Positions 53,908 to 63,330 of a DNA stretch of 64,000 bases are shown piece by piece (positions within the stretch are counted from its first letter, which is position 1; each line of letters starts with the position of its first letter). Origin of the DNA: JADCRZ01 sp037718865 (GTDB lineage Bacteria > Bacteroidota > Bacteroidia > Chitinophagales > Chitinophagaceae); assembly GCA_037718865.1 (NCBI GenBank), contig JBBJMP010000013.1:1-64000 (forward strand), given 5' to 3'. Made by a program: the position numbers and the translations under genes. Below the pieces are notes generated by a model. The model made no database searches. It was given only the letters and a program-made list of their open reading frames with translations, and had not been told where the DNA came from.

Positions 53908-55482
53908 ATGGCTACTACTTCAAAACAGGATGGATCTACATGGAATACCGTACACCTTAACGGGCCCTTTCCAACTAAAATTGTATACAAAACTACGCTG
54001 GAGAGTGATAGCAGGCTACCTTCAAAAATCGACCGTTATAATGATGCTGCGAAAGAAATACAGCGTTTACTTAAAGAAACATTGGATGCTAATGAGAGTT
54101 TTAGGGCTTTTGGTGCAAGATGGTCATTAAATGACATAGCACATAATAAGGAAAGAATGCATTTTAACGAAAACATGAACATTAAGAAGTCAATTGCTAA
54201 TCATGAAATGCATCCAGGTTCTTCATTCAAACGGGAAAACCTTTTTTTGATACAATGTGGTAATAAGATTAAAGAAATTACCGAATTTATAAAGCGGGAA
54301 GGGAAGTCGTTAAAAACATGTGGTGCAAGCAATGGACAAACCATTGCCGGAGCTATTTCTACAGGGGCTCATGGCGCCGCGTTATACGTAGGATCGATTC
54401 AGGATTTTGTAGTTGGAATTAATTTGATCATTGGCCCGGATCAAACGGATATTATTTATTTAGAAAGGGAAACGGAGCCAGCTCTAAACGATCAATTTGC
54501 ATCCAGTATAGGAGCCAGGGTTATTAGAAATGACGCCATGTTTAATGCGGCTTTGGTTGGTTTAGGTTCATTTGGATTTATACATGGTGTCGTTATCGAA
54601 GCGGAAGATTTATTTCTTTTAAACAGGTATGTAAGAAAAATAAACAAAGCGCTAGCATTAGACCTGGCAAAGACTTTAGATTTTCCAAATTCCGATTTCA
54701 GATTTCCTTTGGAAGTTGATGCTGATGGGAAGCCAGTAAAACCTTATCATTACAAAATTTACATAAATCCATATAATAATGATGCAAATTGTGTTGTAGA
54801 AATAATGTATAAGAAAGATTTCAGGACTGATTACCCAGACCCAATTCCCCGGATACAAACAGCATTGTATAAGGACCTTATTGTATTATTTGGTAAAATA
54901 GTTGCACGACATAAAAATAGTATTCCAAGGCTGATTAAACTTTTAGAAACCGAAATCCTGCCAAAAGCAGATGATGATGTTACAGGGACTTTAGGAGAAA
55001 TATTTGATGATGCGGTAAATCAAGGCCCTGCTTTTGCCTGCTCATTTGGTGTCGATCATAAAGATTCGCAAAAGGCACTTGACATATTAGTGAACCTGGC
55101 AAAACAGGAAGGCCCTATACCTGGAATTTTTGGTCTGCGCTTTGTAAAGGCGTCAAAAGCTACCCTGGCTTTTACTAAATTTTCTGTAACCTGTATCATA
55201 GAAATTGATGGTGTATTATGGAAGGGCAATCAAAGAATAATTAGTTTAGAAAATTTTGGTAAGAGGATGATAGAAGTATTAATACAACATGGAATCAAGT
55301 TCACTATACATTGGGGTAAAAATGCAGCATGGTCCTTCCCTGGACTAGTAGAAGAAATGTATGGAACCAACGTAACTGCGTGGAAAAATCAAAGAAGTTC
55401 TTTATTATCTGAAAACTTGGCAACGTTATTTTCAAATAAATTTTTGAGAGAAACGAATTTGTCTGGCGGCGATGCAGTTTAA
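53908..55482 (+). CDS. FAD-linked oxidase, VAO/PCMH type
   Basis: The 524-residue protein resembles the aldonolactone/FAD-linked oxidase group. The PCMH FAD-binding domain covers about 30-225 (FRAFGARWSLNDIA; KTCGASNGQTIAGAISTGAHGAAL, the pyrophosphate-binding loop; LGSFGFIHGVVIEAE). The C-terminal substrate domain contains HWGKNAAW near 470, the HWGK motif seen in D-arabinono-lactone and alditol oxidases. No signal peptide is present. It probably oxidises a polyol or lactone with O2 or another acceptor. It is AT-rich, paired with a small lipoprotein, and lies between an RND-gene fragment and the RND operon. Confidence 0.88.
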   Translation: MATTSKQDGSTWNTVHLNGPFPTKIVYKTTLESDSRLPSKIDRYNDAAKEIQRLLKETLDANESFRAFGARWSLNDIAHNKERMHFNENMNIKKSIANHEMHPGSSFKRENLFLIQCGNKIKEITEFIKREGKSLKTCGASNGQTIAGAISTGAHGAALYVGSIQDFVVGINLIIGPDQTDIIYLERETEPALNDQFASSIGARVIRNDAMFNAALVGLGSFGFIHGVVIEAEDLFLLNRYVRKINKALALDLAKTLDFPNSDFRFPLEVDADGKPVKPYHYKIYINPYNNDANCVVEIMYKKDFRTDYPDPIPRIQTALYKDLIVLFGKIVARHKNSIPRLIKLLETEILPKADDDVTGTLGEIFDDAVNQGPAFACSFGVDHKDSQKALDILVNLAKQEGPIPGIFGLRFVKASKATLAFTKFSVTCIIEIDGVLWKGNQRIISLENFGKRMIEVLIQHGIKFTIHWGKNAAWSFPGLVEEMYGTNVTAWKNQRSSLLSENLATLFSNKFLRETNLSGGDAV

Positions 55483-55505
55483 TCATTTTAATCGATTTCT
55501 TCTGC

Positions 55506-58500
55506 CTAGCTTCGGCTTTCTTGTTCCCCCTTGTAATTAGCCTTAAGCTCCGCCAGTTTCTTCTTCCCATAGGCCACCCTCGTTATCAGCACATACAACA
55601 CCGGCACAATAAATATCGCCAGCGTCGTAGCGGCGAACATCCCGCCGAAAACCGTCCAGCCAATAGTTTTCCGCGACTCCGCGGCGGCGCCGCTGGCAAA
55701 AGCCAGGGGCAATACACCCAGCATGAATGCCAGAGATGTCATAACGATGGGGCGCAAACGAAGGCTTACCGCGGCAATGGTCGACTGTAACAGGTCCATT
55801 CCCTGGTCGACCCGTTCTTTGGCATATTCCACAATAAGGATGGCATTTTTAGCTGCCAGTCCGATAAGCGTTATAAGTCCGATCTGCGCATATATGTTAT
55901 TGGTGAGGTCAGGTAAGAAAGTAAGTGTAAGGATAGAACCGAATACGCCTATAGGCACTGCAAACAATACCGAAAACGGTACCGACCAGCTTTCATACAG
56001 CGCAGCCAGGAAAAGGAACACAAATACGATAGATATAGCAAAAATGGTGGTCGTGCTGTCACCTGACTTTATCTCTTCACTGCTCATGCCGGAAAATTCG
56101 TAGCCGTAACCTGCAGGCAGGTTTTTATCTGCGGTCTCCCTTAAGGCGGTAATGGCGTCGCCGCTGCTGAATCCAGGTTTAGAACTGCCATTGATCGTAA
56201 TAGACCTGTAAACGTTATAGTGGGAGATCAGGGTTGGGTTCTCTATCAGCTTACTGGTGATAAGCGAACTTAGTGGTATCATACTACCCTGGCTGTTGCG
56301 CACATAATAACCTCCCAAGCTGCCTAACGAGGAACGGTAAGAACTGTCAGCCTGCGCCATTACCCTGAAGTTTCTTCCATACAGGTTAAAATCATTTACA
56401 TAACTGCTACCCAGAAACGATGACATGGTAGCGTATACATCAGACAATGAAACGCCAAGCATTTTGGCCTTATCCCGGTCAACATCTACCTGGTAACCCG
56501 GCGTACGGGCGCTGAAGAAAGTAAAGGCGGCGGCAATTTCGGGCCGTTGGTTCACTCCCCCCAAAAAATTACGCGCTACCTGTTCAAACTGCTGGATGCT
56601 ATCGGCGCTTGTCGTCTGCAACAGCTCAAAAGTAAATCCGGATGTTTGTCCTAACCCCGGGATTGCTGGGGGTGATATGGCAAGTACCCGGGCTTCCTTT
56701 ATTGACGCGGTTTTTTCCTGTATCTGTTTGATTACGCTTTGTACGTGATGTTCTTTGCCCTCCCGGTCACCCCAGGGTTTTAAGCTGACGAACATGGTAC
56801 CTACATTGGATTTATTGGAAAAGCTGATAATGTTCAATCCTGCAAGGCCTCCAACAACCCTGATTTCCAGAATAGACTGTACTCTTCCCATGATCTCTTT
56901 CAGCATGGCAATGCTGCGATTGGTAGACGTTGCTTCGGGCATTTCATAAGTAACAAATAATCGCCCTTCATCTTCAGTGGGTATAAATCCGGAGGGCTTG
57001 TTCTTAAACAAAAAGAATAACCCGACGAATAAGACCAGCAGGAATGCCAATACATAGCGGCTATACCTGATCCCTTTTACAACACCGCGGGTATAGGAAG
57101 CCGTTACCCTGGCAAACCAGTTATTAAACGAAGCAAAGAATTTTTCCAGCCAGTTCTTTTTAGCCGTTTCGTCCTTGGAAGGCTTAAGCATGAGCGTACA
57201 CAATGCAGGCGTTAAGGATAGCGCCACGAAAGCGGAGATAACCACTGATACAGCAATGGTAATAGCAAACTGCTGGTACAGCCTGCCCACGATGCCGGGT
57301 ACAAATCCTACCGGCACAAACACGGCGGCCAGTATTAAAGCGATGGCGATAACGGGTCCGGAAATATCCCCCATAGCCTTGCGCGTAGCGTCTTTGGGAG
57401 ATAATTTGCCATGATCGATGTTATGCTGAACGGCCTCTACGACTACAATGGCATCATCCACCACGATACCTATGGCCAGCACAAAGGCAAACATGGTAAG
57501 CGTATTGATCGTAAAGCCAAAGGGAATAAAAAAAATCAACGTACCGATGAGCGAAACGGGTATAGCTAAAACCGGGATGAGGGTGGCGCGCCAATTTTGC
57601 AGAAACAAAAATACTACGATCGTAACCAGGGCGAGGGCTTCTAACAAGGTTATGATCACTTCTTCGATAGATGCTCTTACGACAGAAACTGTTTCCAGCG
57701 GCACGAGGTAATCAATGTCTTTGGGGAACGACTTTCTCAACTCTGCCAGTGCCTTATTTATACCGTCATAAGTATCCAGCGCGTTGGCTCCGGGAGCCTG
57801 GTACAGCAACACGAAAGCGGCAGGTTTGCCATTCACCAGGGCATTAGAGCCGTAATCAAATTTGCCCAGTTCGATCCTTGCAATATCCCTCAGGTAAACC
57901 ATACTTCCCGTAGAAGCCACCGTACGCACCACAATATCCCGGAACTGGTCCTCACTGCTTATCCGGCTGTTGGTCAAGATACTGTATTCAAAGCTTTGCT
58001 GTGCAGGCTGCGGATTTCCACCTATTGTCCCGGCAGCCAGCTGCAGGTTCTGTTCAGACAGCGCAGCCATAACATCTGCCGGGGTTATGCCAAGAGCCGC
58101 CATCTTCTCCGGGTTTAGCCACACACGCATACCAAAGTCATCGGCCCTGGAAACAATATCGCCGACACCTTTAACCCGTTGCAGCGCATCCTTTAGATAA
58201 ATGTTAACGTAGTTGCCGATAAATTTTGAATCATGCGTTCCATTGGGTGAGTAAAAAGCAAGCGCTACCATTATGCTTGGGTTACGCTTACGAACGGTTA
58301 TGACTAGCCGCTTGACTGCATCTGGCAACGCAGGCTGTGCAATACTCACCCGGTTTTGTACGTCGAGGGATGCGATGTTCACATCGGTGCCCACATCAAA
58401 TACAACGCTGATACTGCTTTGACCGCTGGAAGTGCTGTTGCTGATAATGTACGACATGCCCGGCGTGCCATTAACCTGCGTTTCAATAGGCGTGGTAGTG

Positions 58501-58682
58501 GTTTGCTCAACCGTTCTTGCATCTGCACCGGTGAAATTTCCGGTTATATTAACCGTAGGCGGGGTAATGTCGGGGTATTGAGCTACAGGTAGCGAATTTA
58601 AGGCGATAAGCCCTACCAGCACGATCACCACCGAAATAACAATCGCCGTAACGGGCCTTCGTATAAAAGTTTCTGCTATCAT
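55506..58682 (-). CDS. RND multidrug efflux permease, HAE1/AcrB family
   Basis: The 1058-residue inner-membrane pump has twelve membrane helices and two large periplasmic loops. It has the typical AcrB start (AETFIRRPVTAIVISVVI), the QYPDITPP motif, and proton-relay acidic pair D409-D410 in IGIVVDDAIVVVEAVQ. The C-terminal half repeats the fold (GLAAKNAILIVEYAKE, with the relay Lys). It exports hydrophobic drugs or bile-like compounds with the adaptor and TolC proteins encoded upstream. The gene is intact and last in its operon, starting 78 bp after the adaptor stop. Confidence 0.96.
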   Translation of the reverse strand: MIAETFIRRPVTAIVISVVIVLVGLIALNSLPVAQYPDITPPTVNITGNFTGADARTVEQTTTTPIETQVNGTPGMSYIISNSTSSGQSSISVVFDVGTDVNIASLDVQNRVSIAQPALPDAVKRLVITVRKRNPSIMVALAFYSPNGTHDSKFIGNYVNIYLKDALQRVKGVGDIVSRADDFGMRVWLNPEKMAALGITPADVMAALSEQNLQLAAGTIGGNPQPAQQSFEYSILTNSRISSEDQFRDIVVRTVASTGSMVYLRDIARIELGKFDYGSNALVNGKPAAFVLLYQAPGANALDTYDGINKALAELRKSFPKDIDYLVPLETVSVVRASIEEVIITLLEALALVTIVVFLFLQNWRATLIPVLAIPVSLIGTLIFFIPFGFTINTLTMFAFVLAIGIVVDDAIVVVEAVQHNIDHGKLSPKDATRKAMGDISGPVIAIALILAAVFVPVGFVPGIVGRLYQQFAITIAVSVVISAFVALSLTPALCTLMLKPSKDETAKKNWLEKFFASFNNWFARVTASYTRGVVKGIRYSRYVLAFLLVLFVGLFFLFKNKPSGFIPTEDEGRLFVTYEMPEATSTNRSIAMLKEIMGRVQSILEIRVVGGLAGLNIISFSNKSNVGTMFVSLKPWGDREGKEHHVQSVIKQIQEKTASIKEARVLAISPPAIPGLGQTSGFTFELLQTTSADSIQQFEQVARNFLGGVNQRPEIAAAFTFFSARTPGYQVDVDRDKAKMLGVSLSDVYATMSSFLGSSYVNDFNLYGRNFRVMAQADSSYRSSLGSLGGYYVRNSQGSMIPLSSLITSKLIENPTLISHYNVYRSITINGSSKPGFSSGDAITALRETADKNLPAGYGYEFSGMSSEEIKSGDSTTTIFAISIVFVFLFLAALYESWSVPFSVLFAVPIGVFGSILTLTFLPDLTNNIYAQIGLITLIGLAAKNAILIVEYAKERVDQGMDLLQSTIAAVSLRLRPIVMTSLAFMLGVLPLAFASGAAAESRKTIGWTVFGGMFAATTLAIFIVPVLYVLITRVAYGKKKLAELKANYKGEQESRS

Positions 58683-58760
58683 ATTTTCTTCTTTTCAGAA
58701 CACGTTTGTCTCGCAACTACCGGCAATGCTTAGGTTCAGGGTTAACAAAACCACCCAATA

Positions 58761-59891
58761 TTATTTCTGCGTAACAGCACCCGGGGGTTTTGGTGGAGCA
58801 GTGGTGATTACTGACCCTTCTTTCAGGTTTTGAACGCCCTCGACAGCTATTTGATCACCTTCCTTAAGCCCTTCTGTAACAATTATTCCCGCCCCGATCT
58901 GTTTGCCTAGTCGTACTTTCTGTTGGGATACTTTATTGCTATCGCCTGCCACGTATACAAAAAATTCACCTAACTGCTCTGTTACCGCTTTGGAGGGAAT
59001 GATTGTTGATTGGGCAGCCGCATTATTTTTGATCCTTACCGTGGCATTCATACCGGCTCTAAGCATTTTTTTATCGTTTGAAAAAACCAGCCTTGTTTTG
59101 ATGGCGCCCGTTTGAGGATCAACGGCACGGTCAATTAAACCTATGCGGCCGGGATAAGGATACACTTCACTTCCAAAAGCAATAGTAAATGCAGAGTCGG
59201 AAGCTTTGCTGTTGTTTTGCTGTAATTGAATAAACCGGTAAATCTCTTTCTGGTCGACATTAAAATCCACAGCCATCGGATTATCTGTGGAAACCGTGTT
59301 TAAAATTGTTTGTCCTGCCACCACCGAGGTACCTTGCTTTACCTGTGATATGCCGATCGTTCCCTTAAACGGCGCGTATATCCGGCTGAATTTTACATTC
59401 GATTGAACACCTGCTACATTAGCCCTTGCAGCAGCGACCTGCTTTTGCGCCACGTTGTAAGCTGCATCTGCATAGTCTACCTGCTGCTTTGCGATGGCAT
59501 CATGTTTATCCAGTTCATGATAACGTTCTGCGTCTTTACTTGCTTTTAGCAGGTTAGCTTCCTGCACCTGCAAGTCAGCCACAGCCTGTTGATAATTGGC
59601 ATTGTACACCTGTGCATCCAGGGAATACAGCAACTGGCCCTTTCGAACCTTGTCACCGTCTCTAAAATGAATACCGGTAACATAACCCGTAACCTGGGCT
59701 GTGAGCTGTATTTCGTTTAAAGCAGAAACGGTACCGGGATATTCATCATAATATACCGCATCGGTTGTATTTACTGTTCCCAGGGTTACCGGCACTGCAG
59801 GCGGAGGGCCCTGGGCCGGCGGTTTTTTATCCCCGCAGGAAGAAAGCACAAGGGCGCCTGTAAGAAAAGAAAGAAAAAAATAGCATCTCAT
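58761..59891 (-). CDS. RND efflux adaptor lipoprotein
   Basis: The 376-residue membrane-fusion protein is lipid-anchored (lipobox ending at C19 in LVLSSCGDK). It has a biotinyl-lipoyl domain split around a coiled-coil hairpin (about 60-90, 95-165, 170-200), a beta-barrel (about 205-290) and a membrane-proximal domain ending in a Pro-rich tail. The motif FSRIYAPFKGTIGISQVKQG is typical of AcrA/MexA-like proteins. It starts eight bases after the TolC-gene stop and feeds the RND pump encoded next. Confidence 0.94.
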   Translation of the reverse strand: MRCYFFLSFLTGALVLSSCGDKKPPAQGPPPAVPVTLGTVNTTDAVYYDEYPGTVSALNEIQLTAQVTGYVTGIHFRDGDKVRKGQLLYSLDAQVYNANYQQAVADLQVQEANLLKASKDAERYHELDKHDAIAKQQVDYADAAYNVAQKQVAAARANVAGVQSNVKFSRIYAPFKGTIGISQVKQGTSVVAGQTILNTVSTDNPMAVDFNVDQKEIYRFIQLQQNNSKASDSAFTIAFGSEVYPYPGRIGLIDRAVDPQTGAIKTRLVFSNDKKMLRAGMNATVRIKNNAAAQSTIIPSKAVTEQLGEFFVYVAGDSNKVSQQKVRLGKQIGAGIIVTEGLKEGDQIAVEGVQNLKEGSVITTAPPKPPGAVTQK

Positions 59892-59899
59892 GATATTGA

Positions 59900-61257
59900 T
59901 TAATAATTGATGTTTCCTAATGATTGTTGTACGTCAATTTTACTGGAGAGCATCTGGTACAAGGCATCGTATAAATTTATCTGCGCGGTACGCAGGTCTG
60001 TCTCCGAATTAATTACTTCCAGATAAGTCTTTATTCCCGAGCGGTACTGCAGCTGAATAACATCATACACTTCCTTTGCCAGGCTTACGTTTTGCTCCTG
60101 ACTCAGGTAATTGTACAGATTGCTTTTATAGGCTGCCATGGCCTGTTGGTATTCTGTATTTATGCTGTTCTGGAGATTAAGCATAACATTATCTACCTGC
60201 ACCAGTTGAAGCCTTGCCTGTTTTATCTGTTGCAGCCGTTTGCCTCCCTGGAATATAGGGATGGAGAAAAGCAACCCTGTGAACGAATTGGGAAACGTAC
60301 TGCTGTATATTTTCGAAAAACGGTCATTTTGAAAGTTCAGGTTGTAGTTACCGAATGCCGAAACATCCGGCAAAAAGCTCCATTGATTATACTTAAGGTT
60401 GTACTGACGCAGCTTCTTTTCCGTTTGCAGGAGTTGATATTCTATTCGGTTATCATAGCTGACAGGTTGAAGCGTATCGATATAAATTTCCTGCTTCATC
60501 CGGATGGTATCATATTGTAGTTCAAAATCAGATTTGGGAGGGTAGCCCATCAGTTCTTTAAGATAGGCGTATTTCGATTTCAGCGATTCTTCGCCATTCT
60601 TTTTTTGCGCCCTTGCATTGTTTAGAGTAATGGTAGCCCTTTTATAATCAGTCTTATCCGTAATGCCGCTCTGGTACTGGTAAAAGGCATCTTTAAGACT
60701 GAGGTTCACCCGGTTGATGTTTCTTCGATTACCCGTAATTGTTGAACCGTAAGTATCACATCATAAAAAGCCTTACTCACCAGCACCGCAATATTTATTC
60801 TTTGCTGCTTGGTGTTTTGCCGGGATTGCAATCTCAGGTCCCCGGCTGTCCTGGATGCCAGCAGCACGGCCCTGTTAAAAATGTTTTGGGTAGCGCCGAA
60901 CTGGGCACCCGAAGTATTCGGCAAACCGGTTCTTATTAGCTGACCGTTGAAATTAGCAGTAGGTAACTGAAAAGTATGTTGCAGCGTGTAATTAAAATTA
61001 ATTTGCGGATACCAATCTGCCAGGTTACTTCTGATAATCGTTTCCGTTATTTTTTCGTTAAGCGATGCGTTCTTAAGCTCGGGGTTCCGTTGAATGGCGT
61101 AACGTACTACATTCTCCAGCGTAGCATGTTGAATTAAGCTATCGTTACTGCGTTGCTGTGCTGAAAGCGAACACGGAAGCAATAGAATAATTAGCCATGT
61201 ACCGGAAACAGAAAAACGGCCAGTTACTTTTAAAAAAGAATTATACATAAGACTCAT
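59900..61257 (-). pseudogene. TolC-family gene with a 1-base frameshift
   Basis: An upstream frame (61257-60706, 183 residues: signal peptide, then the first OEP half to LTVQQLRVIEETSTG) and a downstream frame (60709-59900, 269 residues, rest of OEP) overlap by four bases in different phases. At the junction the coding strand has AAA (60722-60720) where AAAA would restore VIEENINRVNLSLKDAFYQYQSG as one continuous TolC protein of about 450 residues. The lesion is therefore loss of one A from a homopolymer. The downstream frame has only a GTG start and no signal peptide, so no working duct is expected unless the read is wrong. The RND pump may then use another TolC, such as the one at 23253-24707. 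Confidence 0.88.
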
Positions 61258-61613
61258 TTATCCTGATATTTAAGAACAGGGTTTTGTGGTCATGCGTAAG
61301 CATAGCCGTATTACAAAAAAATAATCTTTCATATAACCCGGCGTAATGCTGACACACAAATATTTCGAATAGCGAATACCGGTTGAAACTGTTCAAAAAG
61401 CAGGATTTTACCTGTCTAACGACGACACGGCATTTTACGAAATTATTAAATATGGATGAAAGTGAGATAAGCAGTAATTTCCCTAACCGGAAGCTCTGCT
61501 AAGGCTTACTTGGGATGCAGTTGCTTAACAAAGTATATATTCAATTAATTGCATATACTTACAAATCATTCCCGGGCATGGTATTGGCGGCATCGATAAT
61601 TATCACTTAAAAA
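61258..61613. other. 356-bp divergent intergenic region
   Basis: It lies between the RND operon (minus) and the small acidic protein gene (plus). A nested dyad at 61531-61560 is the only clear structure. No exact TAnnTTTG element was found for either gene; the nearest for the pump operon has one mismatch. No frame of note is present. Confidence 0.65.
61531..61560. promoter_or_regulatory. nested operator-like dyad
   Basis: AAGTATAT (61531-61538) and ATATACTT (61553-61560) are perfect inverted arms. Between them lies the perfect 10-bp palindrome CAATTAATTG (61542-61551). The dyad is about 54 bases upstream of the small-protein ATG and 270 bases from the RND operon start. The layout suits a TetR- or MarR-type operator, though no such regulator gene is nearby. 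Confidence 0.5.
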
Positions 61614-61901
61614 ATGTTTATCATGGACAAAATGGAGAAGCTTACTGCAATGAACAAAATTCTTCGAGAGTTGGAAGATGTAAGTAACAGTTCAACAGCT
61701 TTATTAAAAAAGATTGCACAAATTGAGACGGAAAACATTAATCTCGGAAATAAAATTCTGGACGAAAAGATACCGGATGTGTATGAACATATGGATGGCG
61801 TACTTACAGAAACTGCCGCTCTAATAACCGAATTCATCACCTTCCGCGACACTTTTGTTGTAGAAAACAAACTCGATGAGGTTACAGAACCCGGCACTTA
61901 A
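61614..61901 (+). CDS. small acidic helical protein
   Basis: The 95-residue protein (ATG 61614; ATG 61623 and 61632 are alternatives) is predicted to be wholly alpha-helical, with heptad-like spacing in EDVSNSSTALLKKIAQIETENINLGNKIL. It has no signal peptide, cysteine or recognised domain. The opposite strand is also open over nearly the same span, but the plus frame has coding-like composition and a plausible soluble coiled-coil product. I do not recognise it. Confidence 0.6.
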   Translation: MFIMDKMEKLTAMNKILRELEDVSNSSTALLKKIAQIETENINLGNKILDEKIPDVYEHMDGVLTETAALITEFITFRDTFVVENKLDEVTEPGT

Positions 61902-61954
61902 GGGTTGTGATCTTAACCCTCAGGATTGCGCTAATCTGCAAGCTAAAATCCGCA

Positions 61955-61983
61955 AATCTGCGGCAACAAATCTGCCGCAGATT
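61955..61983. other. GC-rich hairpin upstream of the MFS gene
   Basis: AATCTGCGGCA (61955-61965) and TGCCGCAGATT (61973-61983) form a perfect 11-bp stem with a 7-base loop. Related ATCTGC segments recur just outside (61933-61938 and 61984-61990), giving a repeat-like look. It ends eight bases before a promoter-like element, so it may be a terminator for the small gene, an operator, or a dispersed repeat. Confidence 0.65.
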
Positions 61984-61990
61984 CGCAGAT

Positions 61991-61998
61991 TATCTTTG
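61991..61998 (+). promoter_or_regulatory. candidate -7 element for the MFS gene
   Basis: TATCTTTG matches TAnnTTTG and lies 20 bases before the MFS ATG at 62019, giving a short leader. The -33 region falls inside the hairpin stem and has no TTG, so hairpin and promoter overlap. Confidence 0.45.
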
Positions 61999-62018
61999 TA
62001 AATAATAGTAATAGCCAT

Positions 62019-63329
62019 ATGGGAAAAACGATTGCCAGGCAGCGGTGGTTGAGGTTGATCCCGGTAGCATTTATCACCTATAGTCTTGCTTACCTGGACC
62101 GCGCCAATTTCGGATTCGCAGCAGCGGGAGGAATGGCAAAAGACCTGAATATAACTGCCTCCATTTCATCCTTGCTGGGGTCGCTGTTTTTCCTGGGCTA
62201 TTTCTTTTTTCAAATTCCCGGTGCCCTTTATGCCGCCAATAAAAGTGCAAAGAGATTAATTTTCTGGTCGTTGATACTCTGGGGCGGGCTGGCTACAGCC
62301 ACTGGCCTTACCAGCAATATACCATTGCTGATTGCGATCCGCTTCATGCTCGGGGTAGTAGAAAGTGCCGTCATGCCTGCCATGCTCATATTCCTGAGCC
62401 GGTGGTTTACCAAATCAGAACGTTCGCGGGCGAATACTTTTTTAATACTTGGTAACCCGGTTACCATACTTTGGATGTCGATATTATCCGGTTATTTAAT
62501 TAATGCTGTCGGCTGGCGTTGGATGTTTATCCTGGAAGGGCTGCCAGCCATAATCTGGGCTTTCTTCTGGTGGCGTCTGGTAGAGGACGTGCCCAAAGAT
62601 GCCAGGTGGTTAACGGAAGCCGAAAAAGAAGCCTTGCAGGAGCAATTACAACAGGAACAACAGGGAATTAAACCGGTTAAAAATTATGGCGAGGCATTCA
62701 GATCCAGAACGGTCATTTTACTATGCCTGCAGTACGCCTTATGGAGCATCGGCGTATATGGCTTTGTGATGTGGTTTCCTTCAATTATCAAGGCCGCCCC
62801 AGACATGAATATTGTTAGAACCGGATGGCTTGCGTCTGTTCCTTATGTCTTCGCTATCATAGGTATGTTGACAGCGTCGTATTTTTCTGATAAGACGTTG
62901 AAGAGGAAAGAGTTTATATGGCCCTTTCTGTTAATTGGCGCGATTGCGTTTTACAGTTCCTACCTGATCGGCACTGATCACTTTTGGCTTTCTTTTGTGC
63001 TGCTTATTATTGCCGGCGGCGCTATGTATGCCCCTTACGGGCCTTTCTTTGCGATCATTACGGAAATTTTACCTCGTAATGTTACGGCAGGGGCCATTGC
63101 GTTGATCAACAGCTTAGGAGCCTTAGGTTCGTTTGCTGGATCCTATGTAGTAGGTTATTTAAACGGAGCTACCGGGGGTTTTGGTGCTTCATACATTTTT
63201 ATGGCAGGTTCTCTTTTTCTTTCAGCGCTGATTACTATAATTGCAATAAAAGGATCAGGTAAGACGTCAAAAATAATTGAAGAAAAAAAGGGTGACATTC
63301 GGTTACCCGGTTCGGTCGTAACAGGATAG
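62019..63329 (+). CDS. MFS transporter, anion:cation symporter (ACS) type
   Basis: The 436-residue protein has twelve membrane helices and the MFS signatures of the ACS family (hexuronate, galactarate and related organic-acid carriers): YSLAYLDRANFGFA in helix 1, RFMLGVVESAVMPAMLIFLSRWF, and a long central cytoplasmic loop (about 195-225, Glu/Gln-rich). It imports a sugar acid or amino-sugar-type anion with protons. It converges on nagA with one base between the two stops; the neighbour does not prove a shared substrate. Confidence 0.92.
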   Translation: MGKTIARQRWLRLIPVAFITYSLAYLDRANFGFAAAGGMAKDLNITASISSLLGSLFFLGYFFFQIPGALYAANKSAKRLIFWSLILWGGLATATGLTSNIPLLIAIRFMLGVVESAVMPAMLIFLSRWFTKSERSRANTFLILGNPVTILWMSILSGYLINAVGWRWMFILEGLPAIIWAFFWWRLVEDVPKDARWLTEAEKEALQEQLQQEQQGIKPVKNYGEAFRSRTVILLCLQYALWSIGVYGFVMWFPSIIKAAPDMNIVRTGWLASVPYVFAIIGMLTASYFSDKTLKRKEFIWPFLLIGAIAFYSSYLIGTDHFWLSFVLLIIAGGAMYAPYGPFFAIITEILPRNVTAGAIALINSLGALGSFAGSYVVGYLNGATGGFGASYIFMAGSLFLSALITIIAIKGSGKTSKIIEEKKGDIRLPGSVVTG

Positions 63330-63330
63330 T

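Noticed and set aside
60706..60725. Programmed ribosomal frameshift in the TolC gene
   Set aside because: The run is only three A and forms no X-XXY-YYZ slippery heptamer with a downstream structure. TolC proteins are not known to need frameshifting.
61607..61897. Minus-strand frame opposite the small acidic protein
   Set aside because: It is Ser/Arg/Phe-rich, with no recognisable domain. The plus frame has a better coding character.
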